A stretch of DNA of 64,000 nucleotides from Paenibacillus sp. yr247. Lineage in GTDB: Bacteria > Bacillota > Bacilli > Paenibacillales > NBRC-103111. The notes below the pieces were generated by a model that ran no database searches, was not told the origin of the DNA, and worked only from the letters and a program-made list of their open reading frames with translations. The DNA is taken from positions 62,001-126,000 of the forward strand of contig NZ_FNIF01000008.1 of assembly GCF_900103825.1 (NCBI RefSeq), given 5' to 3'. Of the stretch, positions 45,688 to 53,577 are shown one piece after another; positions within the stretch are counted from its first letter, which is position 1; each line of letters begins with the position of its first letter. The position numbers and the translations under genes are program-made.

Positions 45688-47487
45688 TCATATCGTATGC
45701 GCGGTTTCCATACTACCCTGAGAGTGTAGATATAACTGCTCATAATACCCATGGAGTGCAAGCAATTCCGCATGGCTGCCCTCTTCAACAATTTGCCCTT
45801 GACTCATCACCAGAATGCGGTTTGCATGGATGATTGTCGAAATGCGATGAGCGATAACTAGTGTCGTTCTCCCTTCTGCAACTACCTGCAGCGCAGATTG
45901 GATCAACTGTTCTGTTTGTGAATCCAAATTCGCCGTAGCTTCATCTAAGATCAACACTTTCGGTTGAAAAACAATTATCCGCGCGAACGAGATCAGTTGT
46001 CTTTCTCCCGCGGAAAGTCCGCTTCCTCGTTCGGAGATACGTGTCTCATAACCATCCTTCATCCGTGCAATGAGGCTATCTGCCCCAACCAACCGGCAAG
46101 CCTCGATAACGTCCTCACGCACAATGGTTTCATCAAACATCCGAACATTATCTAGAATGCTGCCGGCGTATAAGTACGGCTCCTGCTGCACCAGTCCAAC
46201 CATACGATGCAAAACGGCCTGCGGGATATCCCGAATGTCCGTGCCATCAATCAGGATGCTTCCCTCCTGCACATCATAAAAGCGGCAGAGCAAGCTAATC
46301 AGCGAGCTTTTACCCGCGCCTGTCGTCCCTACAATGCCGATCATTTCACCAGGCTCTATATGAAGCTCGAGATCCTCAATGACAGTTGCATTCTTCAGAT
46401 ATCCAAATTGCACATGATTGAAATGAATCTCACCCTTCACATCGGTCAATGCAATAGAATTCACATCATCTTTATCCCTTACTTCTGGTTGAGTGGAAAA
46501 AATATTCCAAATGCGATTCATAGACACCGTCGTAGATTGAAGGGTATTCCATTGCTGTGTAATATTATTAATCGGTTGAAAAAACTGCCGGATATACGTA
46601 ATAAATGCGTACAAAACACCGAATTCAATCGTTTTATCGAAAACCGCTATGCCGCCAATCCAAGTAATAAAGGCTACAGATAAATTCCCCAAAATATCAA
46701 AGGACCGATTGAACAAAACGTTCGTACGAATTTCCCGCAAATTAGCACGGAAATAGCCGAGATTCCGCTCAGTGAAGCGATTCATCTGTTCCTTCTCTTG
46801 ATGGAAAGCTTGAATAAGATGCATACCAGATAAATTTTCAGCAGCAAAGGCAACCATTTGGGATAGCTGCGTCCTTGAGAGTTGATAGATTTTGCGCATG
46901 TATCTGCGAAAGCTAACAGCAATTAAGCCAATGATAGGAATCACAATCATACTGTACAGGGTTAGCTGGGGATCCAGATGATACATCAGCACAATGATGA
47001 AAATGAGTGTCATTCCATCGCGCACCAAACTCAGAAGAACCTGTGTAAAAAACTGATTCAGCGTTTCCGTGTCACTAGAAACATGCGTAATCAGGCTGCC
47101 GCTTGGCGTCCGATCATAATAAGACATCGACAACTTAAAGATATGCTCGAATAAATCCTTGCGTATTTTAGCGACAATGCTTTGGCCGGCGAACTGCAGT
47201 AAATTATTCTGTAGGTAACTGAAAAACAAACTGCTGACAGAGAGTCCAGCATAGAACAAACAGATGAGCAGCAGCGATTGATAGTCATTTTTCCCAACCA
47301 TTAAATTATCATCAATTGCGATCTTGACCAGATACGGCTGGAATAAATCCGCTGCAATACCCAGTAATGCACAGAACAAAACGGCTACAAAGGTGAGCCT
47401 GTGCGGCTTAGCATACACGGATAAAGAACGGAAGGAAGTTTTCGTCGTTTGCCGCTCCTGCGTGCTGCTGCTTTTATTCGAGGCCAT
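45688..47487 (-). CDS. ABC exporter half-transporter, canonical NBD (BmrD/YheH-like)
   Basis: Second subunit of a heterodimeric type IV ABC exporter, 599 residues from ATG 47487 (GGGGGGAG upstream). Six membrane helices are followed by an ATPase domain with Walker A GTTGAGKSSLISLL, signature LSAGERQLISFAR, Walker B VLILDEATANLD with the catalytic glutamate intact, and switch histidine in VIAHRIST. The LSAGE signature is typical of the YheH/BmrD side. It overlaps the upstream partner gene by 14 bases. Likely multidrug or lipid exporter. Confidence 0.88.
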   Translation of the reverse strand: MASNKSSSTQERQTTKTSFRSLSVYAKPHRLTFVAVLFCALLGIAADLFQPYLVKIAIDDNLMVGKNDYQSLLLICLFYAGLSVSSLFFSYLQNNLLQFAGQSIVAKIRKDLFEHIFKLSMSYYDRTPSGSLITHVSSDTETLNQFFTQVLLSLVRDGMTLIFIIVLMYHLDPQLTLYSMIVIPIIGLIAVSFRRYMRKIYQLSRTQLSQMVAFAAENLSGMHLIQAFHQEKEQMNRFTERNLGYFRANLREIRTNVLFNRSFDILGNLSVAFITWIGGIAVFDKTIEFGVLYAFITYIRQFFQPINNITQQWNTLQSTTVSMNRIWNIFSTQPEVRDKDDVNSIALTDVKGEIHFNHVQFGYLKNATVIEDLELHIEPGEMIGIVGTTGAGKSSLISLLCRFYDVQEGSILIDGTDIRDIPQAVLHRMVGLVQQEPYLYAGSILDNVRMFDETIVREDVIEACRLVGADSLIARMKDGYETRISERGSGLSAGERQLISFARIIVFQPKVLILDEATANLDSQTEQLIQSALQVVAEGRTTLVIAHRISTIIHANRILVMSQGQIVEEGSHAELLALHGYYEQLYLHSQGSMETAHTI

Positions 47488-49225
47488 CGTGGCTCCCCCC
47501 TTCTTGTATCGCATGAAGCTCGGCATACAAGCCCTCCTGTGCAATCAGTTCTTGATGCGTTCCGCGCTGCACAATCCTGCCTTCGTGAAGCACGATAATC
47601 TCATCCGTATGCTTCAAAGCAGAGATCCGATGTGCGATCCAAATCGTCGTTTTGTTCGATCGTTCTTTGCGGATCGTATCGATGATGTGCTTCTCCGTCA
47701 CAGAATCTACTGCGCTAACACTATCGTCTAGAATCATCAATGGCGAATCCTTAATGATTCCTCTGGCTAAGCTCGTTCGTTGACGCTGCCCACCCGATAA
47801 GGTGACCCCGCGCTCACCAAGCTTCGTCTCAAATTTCTCAGGAAAAGAAGTAATACTGGCGAGAATTTGTGCTTTCTTGGCAGCTCGCTCTACTTGCTCT
47901 AGGGGTGATTCCCTTTTGTAAAAGGCGATGTTATCCCGAATGGTCGTGCTAAACAAGAAGCCCTCTTGAGGAACGTAAGCGATTTGATTGCGCAGGCTTT
48001 CTAAAGTTACATCGCGAATATCCGTTTCCCCAATCCATACGGTACCCTCTGGGGGTTCATAAATACGCAGCATCAACTTCACCAAAGTCGATTTTCCGCT
48101 GCCTGTTTTTCCAATAATGCCAATTGACTTACCCGGTTCAATTGTCAATGAAATATCATGAAGTACCTCATCCTCATCATCTGGATACGCAAAAGATAAA
48201 TGTTCAATCCGAATCCCCTCTTGGTCGAGATCGGAAATCTGGGCAAGCTCCTTCAGAACAACATCGGATTTCAAATCGAGCAACTCATTAATTCGCTCAA
48301 GCGAAGCTCTAGAGCGCTGCATCGCATTAATGACGCGACCTATTTGCTGAAGTGGGTTTACCATCATACGTATGTATAGCGTCAATTCTACAAAATTTCC
48401 AATCGTAATCCGACCTAGAATGGTCAAATAGCCCCCAAAAGCAATCGCGATAATCAGCGATATTGCGCCCAGAAACGGAATAAGTGCTTCAAATAAGGAA
48501 GAAAGCCGAACCAGCCTCAGTTGGTTGTCGCGAATCCTGTCTACCGTTTCGCTGAACCTTCGAACCATAATCGGTTCCACCGCGAATTTCTTAGCTACAC
48601 GTATGCCGCCGAATTGCTCCTCGGCTGACTCTGTCATTTTGCCTAATGCTTCTTGTACTTGTAAGGAATGCTTTTTAATAATAGGTTGAAATTTCACGGT
48701 CAGAACAGGAATAAGCAATAAGGGCAAAATGCAAACAAGAATTAAATAAAGCGGGATCGAACTGAAGAGCATTGTAACAATCACAGCCGTAATCAAAATT
48801 GCGGAGTTCACGATGTGGTTGATCCCCATCGAAATCGATTCTCGAATCACGGTCACATCGTTCATCACATAGCTCAGCAGCTTGCCAACGCCATTCTTCG
48901 AGTAAAAGGTCGCTCCCAGCTGTGTGAAATGGTCAAACAAGCGGTTTCTTGAAACGAACTCGAAGCGTCTTCCGTTTCGCATAATCATATACTGGCCAAT
49001 GGCCGTCAAAACACCGAACAAAATGCCAATCACCAGCAGCTGTAAACTGTACTCAATGATAAGACTTTTGCTCAAACCGCCCTGATGCAGTTGGTCTGTA
49101 AACATGCCCAGCAGCTTGGGATAATACGAATGAATGATGTTTCCTACCGAAATGGACAATGCGGCTACGACGTACAACAGCCATTTCTCTTTGAAGAAAT
49201 CAACTAATAACCGTGTAGACTTCAA
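47474..49225 (-). CDS. ABC exporter half-transporter, degenerate NBD (BmrC/YheI-like)
   Basis: First subunit of the heterodimeric exporter, 583 residues. Walker A is GKTGSGKSTLVKLM, signature LSGGQRQRTSLARG, and Walker B MILDDSVSAVD has Asp where the catalytic Glu is expected, the asymmetric arrangement seen in BmrC/YheI. The start is TTG 49225 with AGGAAG about ten bases upstream. In B. subtilis the bmrCD pair is induced by ribosome-targeting drugs through a leader peptide; I see no such leader here. Confidence 0.87.
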   Translation of the reverse strand: MKSTRLLVDFFKEKWLLYVVAALSISVGNIIHSYYPKLLGMFTDQLHQGGLSKSLIIEYSLQLLVIGILFGVLTAIGQYMIMRNGRRFEFVSRNRLFDHFTQLGATFYSKNGVGKLLSYVMNDVTVIRESISMGINHIVNSAILITAVIVTMLFSSIPLYLILVCILPLLLIPVLTVKFQPIIKKHSLQVQEALGKMTESAEEQFGGIRVAKKFAVEPIMVRRFSETVDRIRDNQLRLVRLSSLFEALIPFLGAISLIIAIAFGGYLTILGRITIGNFVELTLYIRMMVNPLQQIGRVINAMQRSRASLERINELLDLKSDVVLKELAQISDLDQEGIRIEHLSFAYPDDEDEVLHDISLTIEPGKSIGIIGKTGSGKSTLVKLMLRIYEPPEGTVWIGETDIRDVTLESLRNQIAYVPQEGFLFSTTIRDNIAFYKRESPLEQVERAAKKAQILASITSFPEKFETKLGERGVTLSGGQRQRTSLARGIIKDSPLMILDDSVSAVDSVTEKHIIDTIRKERSNKTTIWIAHRISALKHTDEIIVLHEGRIVQRGTHQELIAQEGLYAELHAIQEGGSHDGLE

Positions 49226-49397
49226 AACGACATCACTTCCTAATACTTGTTGTCTGGAATATGAAGTATTCCGAGGGAACTTTTACATGTATCCTCTTTC
49301 AGTATACGCTTATTCACATTTACTTCCTATATCAGAAATTGACGTTATAATAAAGAAGCCATCTAAACTTTACATCATAGCCTAGGGGGATTATATA

Positions 49398-49604
49398 ATG
49401 GACTTTATTCTTGACCGCATCGAAAATAAAATAGAATTTTTTCAAGCTTATGATATAAAATCACTTGAACGGCAAATTAACGAACAAATTGATAACAACA
49501 AAGCGCTGTTGCTCGATGTGTTCGCGATTCAACATCATATTGTGTTCGATCCAAATGCCGGTAAAATGCTGTACAGTGCTGTTGTGCACTTTAAGGTGAA
49601 GTAA
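49398..49604 (+). CDS. DUF2536 family protein (YrzA-like)
   Basis: Small soluble protein of 68 residues matching the Bacillus YrzA family: DFILDRIENKIEFFQAYDIK near the start and GKMLYSAVVHFKVK at the end. Function unknown. GGGGGA precedes the ATG, and a bidirectional terminator follows the stop. Confidence 0.85.
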   Translation: MDFILDRIENKIEFFQAYDIKSLERQINEQIDNNKALLLDVFAIQHHIVFDPNAGKMLYSAVVHFKVK

Positions 49605-49608
49605 AAAA

Positions 49609-49642
49609 TAGGAGTTGCCCCTTGGTAAAGGTGCAACTCCTA
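49609..49642. terminator. Bidirectional intrinsic terminator
   Basis: TAGGAGTTGC pairs with GCAACTCCTA; A/T runs on both sides serve both convergent genes. Confidence 0.9.
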
Positions 49643-49650
49643 CTTTATTT

Positions 49651-49893
49651 CTAAATTCCGCTGAGCGGAAGTCCATGTTTGCTAAAAATCTCAACCATCG
49701 CCAGTCTTGCCTCTACTTCATCAGGACCGTGAATGTCTAGCAGATACACCTCATTGCAAAAGAGCGTTATGCTTAGACCAAGAATACTTTTGACATCGAT
49801 GAAGCGTTTGCCCACTTTGATGACTATGCTCGATTTGAATTGATTAACCGCCTGATTTATTTCCACAATCGCTTTTGTCCCCAAACCACTCAT
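49651..49893 (-). CDS. HPr-like domain protein lacking His15
   Basis: 80-residue protein with the HPr fold pattern. VNQFKSSIVIKVGKRFIDVK matches the strand-helix region of HPr, SILGLS the Ser46 loop, and HGPDEVEARLAMVEIF the C-terminal helix (SGADEADALAAL type). Aligned from the KS of the Ser46 site, the HPr sequence SGIHARP corresponds here to SGLGTKA, so the phosphorylatable histidine is Gly5 and the conserved arginine is Lys. It cannot act as a PTS phosphocarrier; a Crh-like regulatory role through the serine is possible. Translation is coupled to the upstream small gene (ATGA overlap). Confidence 0.7.
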   Translation of the reverse strand: MSGLGTKAIVEINQAVNQFKSSIVIKVGKRFIDVKSILGLSITLFCNEVYLLDIHGPDEVEARLAMVEIFSKHGLPLSGI

Positions 49894-50069
49894 TTCGATC
49901 CCCCCAATCTGAATTCGCGTGGCATTCTCCGAGCCACTCCGGTTTGTATCGCCGCTTCAATAACCCCTTTCCGAATGAGTCTGACCACCTCTTGATTGAA
50001 AACACTTGGAATAATGACTGTGATACCGGCAAGGAACGATAACATTGAGTACGATAAGAAAAAGCACAT
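49890..50069 (-). CDS. Small membrane protein of unknown function
   Basis: 59-residue protein from ATG 50069 (GGAGTGAG nine bases upstream; a GTG at 50084 overlaps that site). One hydrophobic helix (FLSYSMLSFLAGITVIIPSV) is followed by a basic tail with several Arg and Lys. It overlaps the HPr-like gene by four bases, so the two are probably made together. No family recognised. Confidence 0.6.
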   Translation of the reverse strand: MCFFLSYSMLSFLAGITVIIPSVFNQEVVRLIRKGVIEAAIQTGVARRMPREFRLGGSK

Positions 50070-50097
50070 CCATCTCTGACTCACTCCAGTAAAATGA

Positions 50098-50160
50098 AAC
50101 CCCTAGTCAGCGGATAGAGGCTGATTGGTATCAGAGCTCCACCCAGCATCTTAGGGGCAT
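50098..50160 (-). terminator. Probable terminator after tctA
   Basis: Minus-strand CCCCTAAGATGCTGG and later AGCCTCTATC...CTAGGGG arms form a broken stem followed by TTTCATTTT. Moderately convincing. Confidence 0.5.
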
Positions 50161-50170
50161 TAATTCTAGC

Positions 50171-51697
50171 TTATGCTTCTTCGTTCACAAGTACGTTTTT
50201 GCCTCTCCATTTCAGGAATAATGGAATCGTCAACCAAAGGAATCCGATAATTAAGAAGACGAGGGAGACTGGTTTTTGCAAGAAAATCATAAAATCACCA
50301 TTAGAAATGGTCAGCGCTCTGCGCATGTTATTTTCCAACATAGGTCCGAGAATAAGACCGAGTACAAGTGGTGCTAATGGGTAATCGTTTTTCGATAAGA
50401 AGTAACCTGCAAGACCGCAACCCATAATTAAAAGCAAATCAAATGTTGAATATTGAACAGCGTATACACCGAATACGGAAAATACGATAATCAATGGAAT
50501 TAAGTATTTGGTAGGCGTTTCAATTACTTTGGCGAACACTTTGACAAGCGGCATATTCAGAATAAGCAGCATCAGGTTGCCTACGAACATACTGGCGATA
50601 ACGCCCCATGCGAGCTGCGGGTGATCTTGGAATAGCAAGGGACCCGGCTGCACATTGTACATAATAAAAGCGCCCATTAAGATCGCCGTTGTACCTGATG
50701 AAGGAATACCTAACGTCAACAATGGAATCATAGCTCCACCAGACGCTGCATTATTCGCTGCTTCCGGAGATGCTACACCTTCAATAGCGCCTTTCCCAAA
50801 TTTCTCGGGATTTTTGCTGATTTTCTTTTCTACGATGTAAGCGAAAAAGGAGGCAAGAATGGCTCCGGCACCTGGCAGAAGCCCGATGAAAAATCCGAGC
50901 ACCGAACCGCGGGCAATAGGTGCTGCGCTATCTTTCAAATCCTGTTTGGTTGGCAGGATTCGATTGATTTTGGCCAACTCGCCATCGTTTCCTTCTCGCT
51001 GCAGAATCGTCTTGAACACTTCACCGACAGCGAAAGTACCTACGGCAACAGTAAGGAATTCCAAGCCCTGATAGAGCTCCGGAATGTTAAATGTGAAGCG
51101 CTCTACGCCGGATACGTTATCAATCCCGATTGTAGCGAGCAGCAGTCCGAAAGCCGTCATCATTAAAGCTTTTACCATGGATTTCCCAGCTAGACCGCTA
51201 ATCGCGAGCAAACCAAGAACCATGAGGGAGAAATATTCGGCAGGACCAAATTTGATTGCAACGGCCGACAACGGCCGAGCTAGGAAGATAAGGCCAATTA
51301 AGGAAATGATGCCGGCGGCGAAGGAACCGATCGCCGAAATCGCAAGCGCTGCCCCGGCTCTGCCTTGTTTAGCCATTTGGTAACCGTCTAGCGTTGTCAC
51401 TACGGATGAGGATTCACCCGGTGTATTCAGCAGGATGGAAGTCGTCGAACCTCCGTACATGGCACCATAATAGACGCCGGCGAGCAAAATAATGGAGCTT
51501 GTCGCGGCTTCTTCAGGACCTAATCCTGCGGTCATTGTCGCTGTAATCGGGATTAGTAAAGCCACACCGCTCATAGGTCCAATCCCAGGTAGGACACCTA
51601 CTACTGTACCAATTAATACGCCTAGAAAAACAAATACGACATTGTGCCACTGCATCGCAGTACCCAAGCCATGAAGCACATAATCAATCGTGCTCAT
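50171..51697 (-). CDS. tctA: Tripartite tricarboxylate transporter, large membrane subunit
   Basis: TctA family permease of 508 residues with about 12 helices. Family landmarks are GVLPGIGPMSGVALLIP near the N-terminus, YGGSTTSILLNTPGESSSVV, LPGAGAILASFFAYIVEKK and TLGIPSSGTTAILMGAF. It takes up citrate-like or other carboxylates with TctB and the TctC binding protein. AAGGAGG precedes the ATG, immediately after a leader hairpin also found before the mutarotase gene. Last gene of tctCBA. Confidence 0.92.
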   Translation of the reverse strand: MSTIDYVLHGLGTAMQWHNVVFVFLGVLIGTVVGVLPGIGPMSGVALLIPITATMTAGLGPEEAATSSIILLAGVYYGAMYGGSTTSILLNTPGESSSVVTTLDGYQMAKQGRAGAALAISAIGSFAAGIISLIGLIFLARPLSAVAIKFGPAEYFSLMVLGLLAISGLAGKSMVKALMMTAFGLLLATIGIDNVSGVERFTFNIPELYQGLEFLTVAVGTFAVGEVFKTILQREGNDGELAKINRILPTKQDLKDSAAPIARGSVLGFFIGLLPGAGAILASFFAYIVEKKISKNPEKFGKGAIEGVASPEAANNAASGGAMIPLLTLGIPSSGTTAILMGAFIMYNVQPGPLLFQDHPQLAWGVIASMFVGNLMLLILNMPLVKVFAKVIETPTKYLIPLIIVFSVFGVYAVQYSTFDLLLIMGCGLAGYFLSKNDYPLAPLVLGLILGPMLENNMRRALTISNGDFMIFLQKPVSLVFLIIGFLWLTIPLFLKWRGKNVLVNEEA

Positions 51698-51706
51698 TTC
51701 GATAAC

Positions 51707-51733
51707 CTCCTTAGAGTTTGCTTTTTAGCAAAC
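51707..51733 (-). promoter_or_regulatory. Leader hairpin plus Shine-Dalgarno module (copy 2)
   Basis: On the minus strand GTTTGCTAAAAAGCAAAC is followed directly by TCTAAGGAGG and then the tctA start. It shares CTCTAAGGAGG and the TTTGCT/AGCAAA stem with 15101-15127. Confidence 0.6.
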
Positions 51734-51752
51734 CCACTACGTAAGCAATATC

Positions 51753-52211
51753 TTAGAAGCCTAACCAAGTTGGGAACCCCGGAAGCGAACCATCTAGCAA
51801 GTTGACATACAAATAGTAAACACCACAGGAAAAAGCGATTGATATTAGAAGGGAAACCCATACGCTGCCCTTCTGCATCGTTTGAAATCCGATCATTAAG
51901 AACAGAAATGTCGATATGACAAATCCGATATCTTCAAGAAAATACGCATAGAGGACAGCTGCGATGAAAATGATAATGAATCTTTTATAATCCAAGTTTT
52001 CTTTATACTTCTCAGCTTTTTGTCTGCGAAATGTATCGTAAATAAGGCGTACACTCATTAGAGCCAAGAATCCGCCCAATAGCATGGGGAAAATATTTGC
52101 ACCCACATTGCTGCCATATGCGCTAGTGGAAATGCTTCTGCTGCCGATCACAAATGCCGTGCCGATGGCGAAAAAAATGATACCTGCATATCGGTCAAAC
52201 ATTGTATTCAT
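51753..52211 (-). CDS. tctB: Tripartite tricarboxylate transporter, small membrane subunit
   Basis: TctB family protein of about 152 residues with four hydrophobic helices (FDRYAGIIFFAIGTAFVIG, then a second at NIFPMLLGGFLALMSVRLIY, and two more). The start is not certain: ATG 52211 or 52202 both fall after GGAGG with long spacing; an in-frame ATG at 52301 would overlap tctC and looks non-coding. Lies between tctC and tctA. Confidence 0.85.
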   Translation of the reverse strand: MNTMFDRYAGIIFFAIGTAFVIGSRSISTSAYGSNVGANIFPMLLGGFLALMSVRLIYDTFRRQKAEKYKENLDYKRFIIIFIAAVLYAYFLEDIGFVISTFLFLMIGFQTMQKGSVWVSLLISIAFSCGVYYLYVNLLDGSLPGFPTWLGF

Positions 52212-52284
52212 CTTTCTTCTCAACCTCCCGCCCTTGGGGCATAGGGAGAAGGTATGAACACTTCTCCCTGCATCTAAGGCATTC

Positions 52285-53352
52285 TTATTTCTGCATACCA
52301 AGTGCTGTCAGCATATCTTTTAATTGCGTTTCTTGCTGTGCAAGGTAAGTTTTGAAATCATCAGCTTTTTTATAATCTGTTTCCCAGTTGTTCGCTGTCA
52401 TTTCTTTTTTCCACGTATCCGAATCAACCATTTTCTTGATGGTATCTTCCCAGAACTTTTTCGCACCAGCATCCATATTCTTAGGTCCGAAGAATCCACG
52501 CCAGATTAAGAACTCGGCATCAACACCCTGCTCTTTCATGGTTGGAACATCTTTCATGCTGCCGCCAAGTCGCTGTGGAGACGCCACCGCCAGCACTCTG
52601 ATCTTGCCAGCTTTCACATATTGATCCAAGGAAGAAGCATCAGTACCTAGCACATCTGCATTACCGCCAAGTAAAGCGGTTACCGCTTCCCCGCCGCCAT
52701 CATAGGATACGTATTTCACCTTTTTCGGGTCGATACCGTATTTAAAGGCAGGAAGAATGGAAACCAAATGATCCATGGAGCCTGGTGCAGAACCGCCAGC
52801 AACCGTCAGTTTCGTTGGATCCGCTTTCAAATCATCCAGCAGTGATTTCAAATCTTTATATTTCGAGTTTGCTGCAACCGCAACCGCACCATAATCTTTT
52901 GTCAATTGAGCAAGTGGTGTCGTATCTTGATAACCGTATGGCGTGTTGCCTTCTTTTTTCAGATTGTTAATGAGAATCGGCGGGGAACTGACGAATAATT
53001 TGTAATTGTCTTTCACATCTTTCGTCGCATATTCCGCCAAGAAGACGGCTCCGCCTCCGCCTGGTTTATTTTCTACCGAAATCGGCTTATCGAGCGCTTT
53101 GGTTTCCGACAATACTTTAGCGATGGTGCGTGCCGTCATATCCCAACCGCCGCCTGCGCCGGATGGAGCAATAATGCTCAACGCCTTCTCTGGATATTTG
53201 GATGCCGCTTGCGTTGGTGCTGCGGTTTCTTTCCCTTTATCCGCTGAGGCGTTCGTAGGTTTGGCTGTACCATTTCCGCATGCTGCTAAGGAAATAGCCA
53301 ATACGCCGATGGTCGTAACCTTCCATGATGCTGTTACTACATTTTTTATCAA
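52285..53352 (-). CDS. tctC: Tripartite tricarboxylate transporter, binding lipoprotein
   Basis: Bug/TctC family extracytoplasmic receptor, about 355 residues. It has a lipoprotein signal with lipobox SLAAC, then a Thr/Ala-rich spacer, then the family opening YPEKALSIIAPSGAGGGWDM and VENKPGGGGAVFLAEYA. The start is TTG 53352, because GGAGGGG lies six bases upstream and the signal peptide (KNVVTASWKVTTIGVLAIS) then has normal length; the ATG at 53385 precedes that site. Divergent from the citA-like kinase gene, with cre-like sites between. Confidence 0.9.
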   Translation of the reverse strand: MIKNVVTASWKVTTIGVLAISLAACGNGTAKPTNASADKGKETAAPTQAASKYPEKALSIIAPSGAGGGWDMTARTIAKVLSETKALDKPISVENKPGGGGAVFLAEYATKDVKDNYKLFVSSPPILINNLKKEGNTPYGYQDTTPLAQLTKDYGAVAVAANSKYKDLKSLLDDLKADPTKLTVAGGSAPGSMDHLVSILPAFKYGIDPKKVKYVSYDGGGEAVTALLGGNADVLGTDASSLDQYVKAGKIRVLAVASPQRLGGSMKDVPTMKEQGVDAEFLIWRGFFGPKNMDAGAKKFWEDTIKKMVDSDTWKKEMTANNWETDYKKADDFKTYLAQQETQLKDMLTALGMQK

Positions 53353-53399
53353 TTGAAACCCCTCCATATGTTTGGTGTTGTTCATGTATCCGCTTTCTA

Positions 53400-53412
53400 T
53401 GAAGCGCTTTCA
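53400..53412. promoter_or_regulatory. cre-like site near tctC
   Basis: TGAAGCGCTTTCA differs from the ideal CcpA site TGAAAGCGCTTTCA by one missing A. It lies about 48 bases upstream of the tctC start. Confidence 0.4.
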
Positions 53413-53525
53413 GAATATCACCTGCATAGGAATTAGAAAAGTTTAACAAGATTAGTTATAATAACTCCGTTTTGGACATTTTGTTCATATTGTTCACGGC
53501 AGCTCCAAATCGTTTTCCCTCAAAA

Positions 53526-53539
53526 TGATAACGCTTTAT
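53526..53539. promoter_or_regulatory. cre-like site upstream of the citA-like gene
   Basis: TGATAACGCTTTAT matches the cre consensus TGWAARCGYTWNCW at 12 of 14 positions and lies just before a TACAAT -10-like element. Confidence 0.45.
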
Positions 53540-53577
53540 GATACAATACTAGCAAAAACGGGGGGGCCTACTCAGGC

